From CAIPVR01 sp049316905 (GTDB lineage: Bacteria > Actinomycetota > Acidimicrobiia > Acidimicrobiales > Microtrichaceae): a DNA stretch of 64,000 nucleotides. Where the stretch lies: the NCBI GenBank assembly GCA_049316905.1, contig JBMOJH010000004.1:6200-70199 (forward strand). Reading direction: 5' to 3'. How positions within the stretch are numbered: the first letter of the stretch is position 1; every line of letters starts with the position of its first letter. The notes below the pieces were generated by a model, which did no database searches, was not told where the DNA came from, and worked only from the letters and a program-made list of their open reading frames with translations. This document shows positions 62,511-64,000 of the stretch, piece after piece. Made by a program: the position numbers and the translations under genes.

Positions 62511-64000
62511 ATGGGACCGACGCATCGCATCCGCCGCACCACGATCGCCGGGCTGCTCGTGCTGGTCACGGCACTTCTCGGCGCCTGCACGGTCGACGGG
62601 CCGGGCCCCGGGCCCGGGATCGGCACCGGCGAGGGGCCGGTCGGTCTGGTCCGCGCCGGCAGCTGCGAGGCGCTGCGGGAGCTGTCGGCCCGGGTCGCGG
62701 TCGAGGACCGCGGCGGTGCGGCCATCGCCTCCGCCGAGGGCGCGCCGACCACCTCGGCCGCCGCGGGCCGGGTGGTGGCCGGCACGAACGTCCAGGAGGC
62801 CGGGGTGGACGAGTCGGACCTCGTGGCCACCGACGGGCGGCGCATCGTGGCCGTCAGCGACGGCGTGCTCCGGGTGGTCGACCTCGACGGCACGCCGGCG
62901 GTGGACGGCCGCCTGGACCTGCGGGCCGCCGGGGCCACCGAGCTCCTGCTCGACGGGGACCGGGCCCTCGTGGTCGGTGAGAACGGCGAGGTCACCCTCA
63001 CGCTCGTGGATCTCGCGGCCGACGGCGGCCCCCGGGTGCTGCGCCAGCGGTCGGTGGAGGGCTCGCTCGTGGCGGTCCGCCGCCACGACGGCACCACCCG
63101 GGTGGTCGTGCGGTCGTACCCCACGCCGGCCGCGCCGATGCCCCTCGCCGAGGGCGCGCCGCTCGGCGAGTGCCGTGACGTCCTCGTGCCCGAGGGGGCG
63201 ACGGCCGCGCTCGACATGGCGCCCGCCGGGCGCACCACCGTCCTCAGCCCCGACCCGGAACTCGAGGACCTCCGACCGGTCACGGTGGAGGCGCCCGCGG
63301 ACGCGGTGTACGCGTCGCCCACGTCCCTGTACGTGGCCGGCGCCACCTGGGACGCCACGGGACCGCGCACCGCGGTGCACCGCTTCGACCTGTCGGGCGA
63401 CGGACCGGCGCGCTACACGGGCAGCGGCTCGGTGGAGGGCACGCTGCTCGACCGCTACTCCCTCTCGGAGGAGCGGGGCGACCTGCGGGTGGTCACCACG
63501 GTGCAGCCGTCGGCCGCGTTCATGCCCGCGGGGCCGGACGGCGCCGACGCCAACATCGACCAGGTGGTCCCGGTGACCCGCGGTCGACTCACGGTGCTGC
63601 GCCCCGGCGCCGACGGCACGCTCGACGAGGTGGGCCGACTCGACGGCCTGGGGCCCAACGAGGCGGTGCAGGCGGTGCGGTTCATGGGCGAGCGCGCCTA
63701 CGTGGTCACGTTCCGCCGGACCGATCCGCTGTTCGCCCTCGACCTCGCGGACCCGACCGCACCCCGTGTGCTCGGCGAGCTGAAGATCCCCGGGTTCAGC
63801 GAGTACCTGCACCCGGTGGGCGACGGCCGTCTGCTGGGGGTCGGCTCGGACGCGGATCCCGCCACCGGCGCGGTCACCGGGGCGAAGATCTCGCTGTTCG
63901 ACGTGTCGGATCCGGCCGCGCCGCGGGAGCTCGACGCCCTCGTGGTCCCGGGGGCCCGCTCCGAGGTGGCCGACGAACCGCGGGCCTTCACGTGGGACCC
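62511..64000 (+). CDS. Beta-propeller lipoprotein (Beta_propel family), 3' end outside window
   Basis: At least 496 residues, cut at base 64000. The signal peptide ends in the lipobox LLGAC. TNVQEAGVDESDLVATDGRR is the hallmark of the secreted beta-propeller family distantly related to WD40 repeats; further blades follow (IVAVSDGVLRVVDLDG, YASPTSLYVAGATWD, RAYVVTFRRTDPLFALDL). Some archaeal and bacterial relatives are surface proteins of unknown task. The ATG at 62511 follows GGGGACGACC. Not linked functionally to leuCD as far as can be seen. Confidence 0.8.
   Translation, partial: MGPTHRIRRTTIAGLLVLVTALLGACTVDGPGPGPGIGTGEGPVGLVRAGSCEALRELSARVAVEDRGGAAIASAEGAPTTSAAAGRVVAGTNVQEAGVDESDLVATDGRRIVAVSDGVLRVVDLDGTPAVDGRLDLRAAGATELLLDGDRALVVGENGEVTLTLVDLAADGGPRVLRQRSVEGSLVAVRRHDGTTRVVVRSYPTPAAPMPLAEGAPLGECRDVLVPEGATAALDMAPAGRTTVLSPDPELEDLRPVTVEAPADAVYASPTSLYVAGATWDATGPRTAVHRFDLSGDGPARYTGSGSVEGTLLDRYSLSEERGDLRVVTTVQPSAAFMPAGPDGADANIDQVVPVTRGRLTVLRPGADGTLDEVGRLDGLGPNEAVQAVRFMGERAYVVTFRRTDPLFALDLADPTAPRVLGELKIPGFSEYLHPVGDGRLLGVGSDADPATGAVTGAKISLFDVSDPAAPRELDALVVPGARSEVADEPRAFTWD

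Noticed and set aside
60336..63812. 1158-aa open frame on the minus strand opposite leuC and leuD
   Set aside because: His/Arg/Gly-rich composition without motifs; the plus strand encodes complete LeuC and LeuD. It is an antisense shadow.

Overview
This window is chromosomal DNA of a very GC-rich actinobacterium with tightly packed genes and G/C-ending codons throughout. Several features support this: an imuA'-imuB mutasome pair under a perfect actinobacterial-type LexA box, a cofactor F420 gene (2-phospholactate guanylyltransferase) and an F420-type luciferase-like oxidoreductase, a group II truncated haemoglobin, decaprenylphosphoryl-ribose genes (UbiA-type synthase plus DprE1), a TIGR03084-like protein and an NdgR/LtbR-like IclR regulator divergent from leuCD. 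Non-mycolate lineages such as Acidimicrobiia fit the overall gene style, but that placement is an inference. I see no phage, IS element, CRISPR array, integrase or compositional island.

Layout. 1-1719: a two-component system (kinase cut by the window edge). 1860-6047: LexA-boxed imuA'-imuB followed by a formyltransferase/beta-propeller gene. 6076-9545: NifU-N-like protein, truncated haemoglobin, a TetR regulator facing an NAD(P)-epimerase across an array of palindromes, and a small membrane protein. 9591-13004: acyl-CoA dehydrogenase behind a palindromic operator, class III cyclase-like protein, RNase HII, and a 70-aa SH3-like protein with a structured leader. 13066-20139: GH38 alpha-mannosidase, a divergent CmcJ-like oxidoreductase/P450 pair, and a large unrecognised protein. 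20202-22601: gpsA divergent from cofC-deacetylase. 22676-27392: metG operon, DUF429 protein and HIT protein. 27553-33025: an orphan protein, then a complete carbohydrate-type ABC importer. 33122-39641: DprE1, DPPR synthase, a metallopeptidase lipoprotein, the tRNA-modifying Sua5, and an acyltransferase with an apparently dead SGNH domain. 39684-45329: membrane-fused spermidine-synthase-like protein, F420-type oxidoreductase, endoglycoceramidase-like GH5 lipoprotein, SDR. 45408-47742: tRNA-Glu, tRNA-Gln, DUF218 protein and gltX on one strand. 47826-50310: L,D-transpeptidase, hypothetical protein and secreted collagen-like protein. 50336-54103: leuB-ilvE-cimA behind a leader peptide and terminator. 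54179-59633: greA, ppx/gppA, rsgA and a DUF6351-like lipoprotein. 59646-62411: IclR regulator divergent from leuCD. From 62511: a beta-propeller lipoprotein cut by the window edge.

Themes. Branched-chain amino acid synthesis sits in two nearby operons with two apparent control mechanisms: translation-coupled attenuation for leuB-ilvE-cimA and an IclR operator for leuCD. Glutamyl-tRNA synthetase lies beside tRNA-Glu and tRNA-Gln, which fits an indirect route to Gln-tRNA. About twenty genes have a TAnnnT hexamer 6-10 nt before the start codon, implying widespread leaderless transcription; I used this to choose several starts.

The best candidates for something new are the leuB leader, the SOS-linked extra gene behind imuB, the pseudo-SGNH acyltransferase, the palindrome array at 7820-7908 and the overlapping divergent -10 elements of gpsA and cofC.
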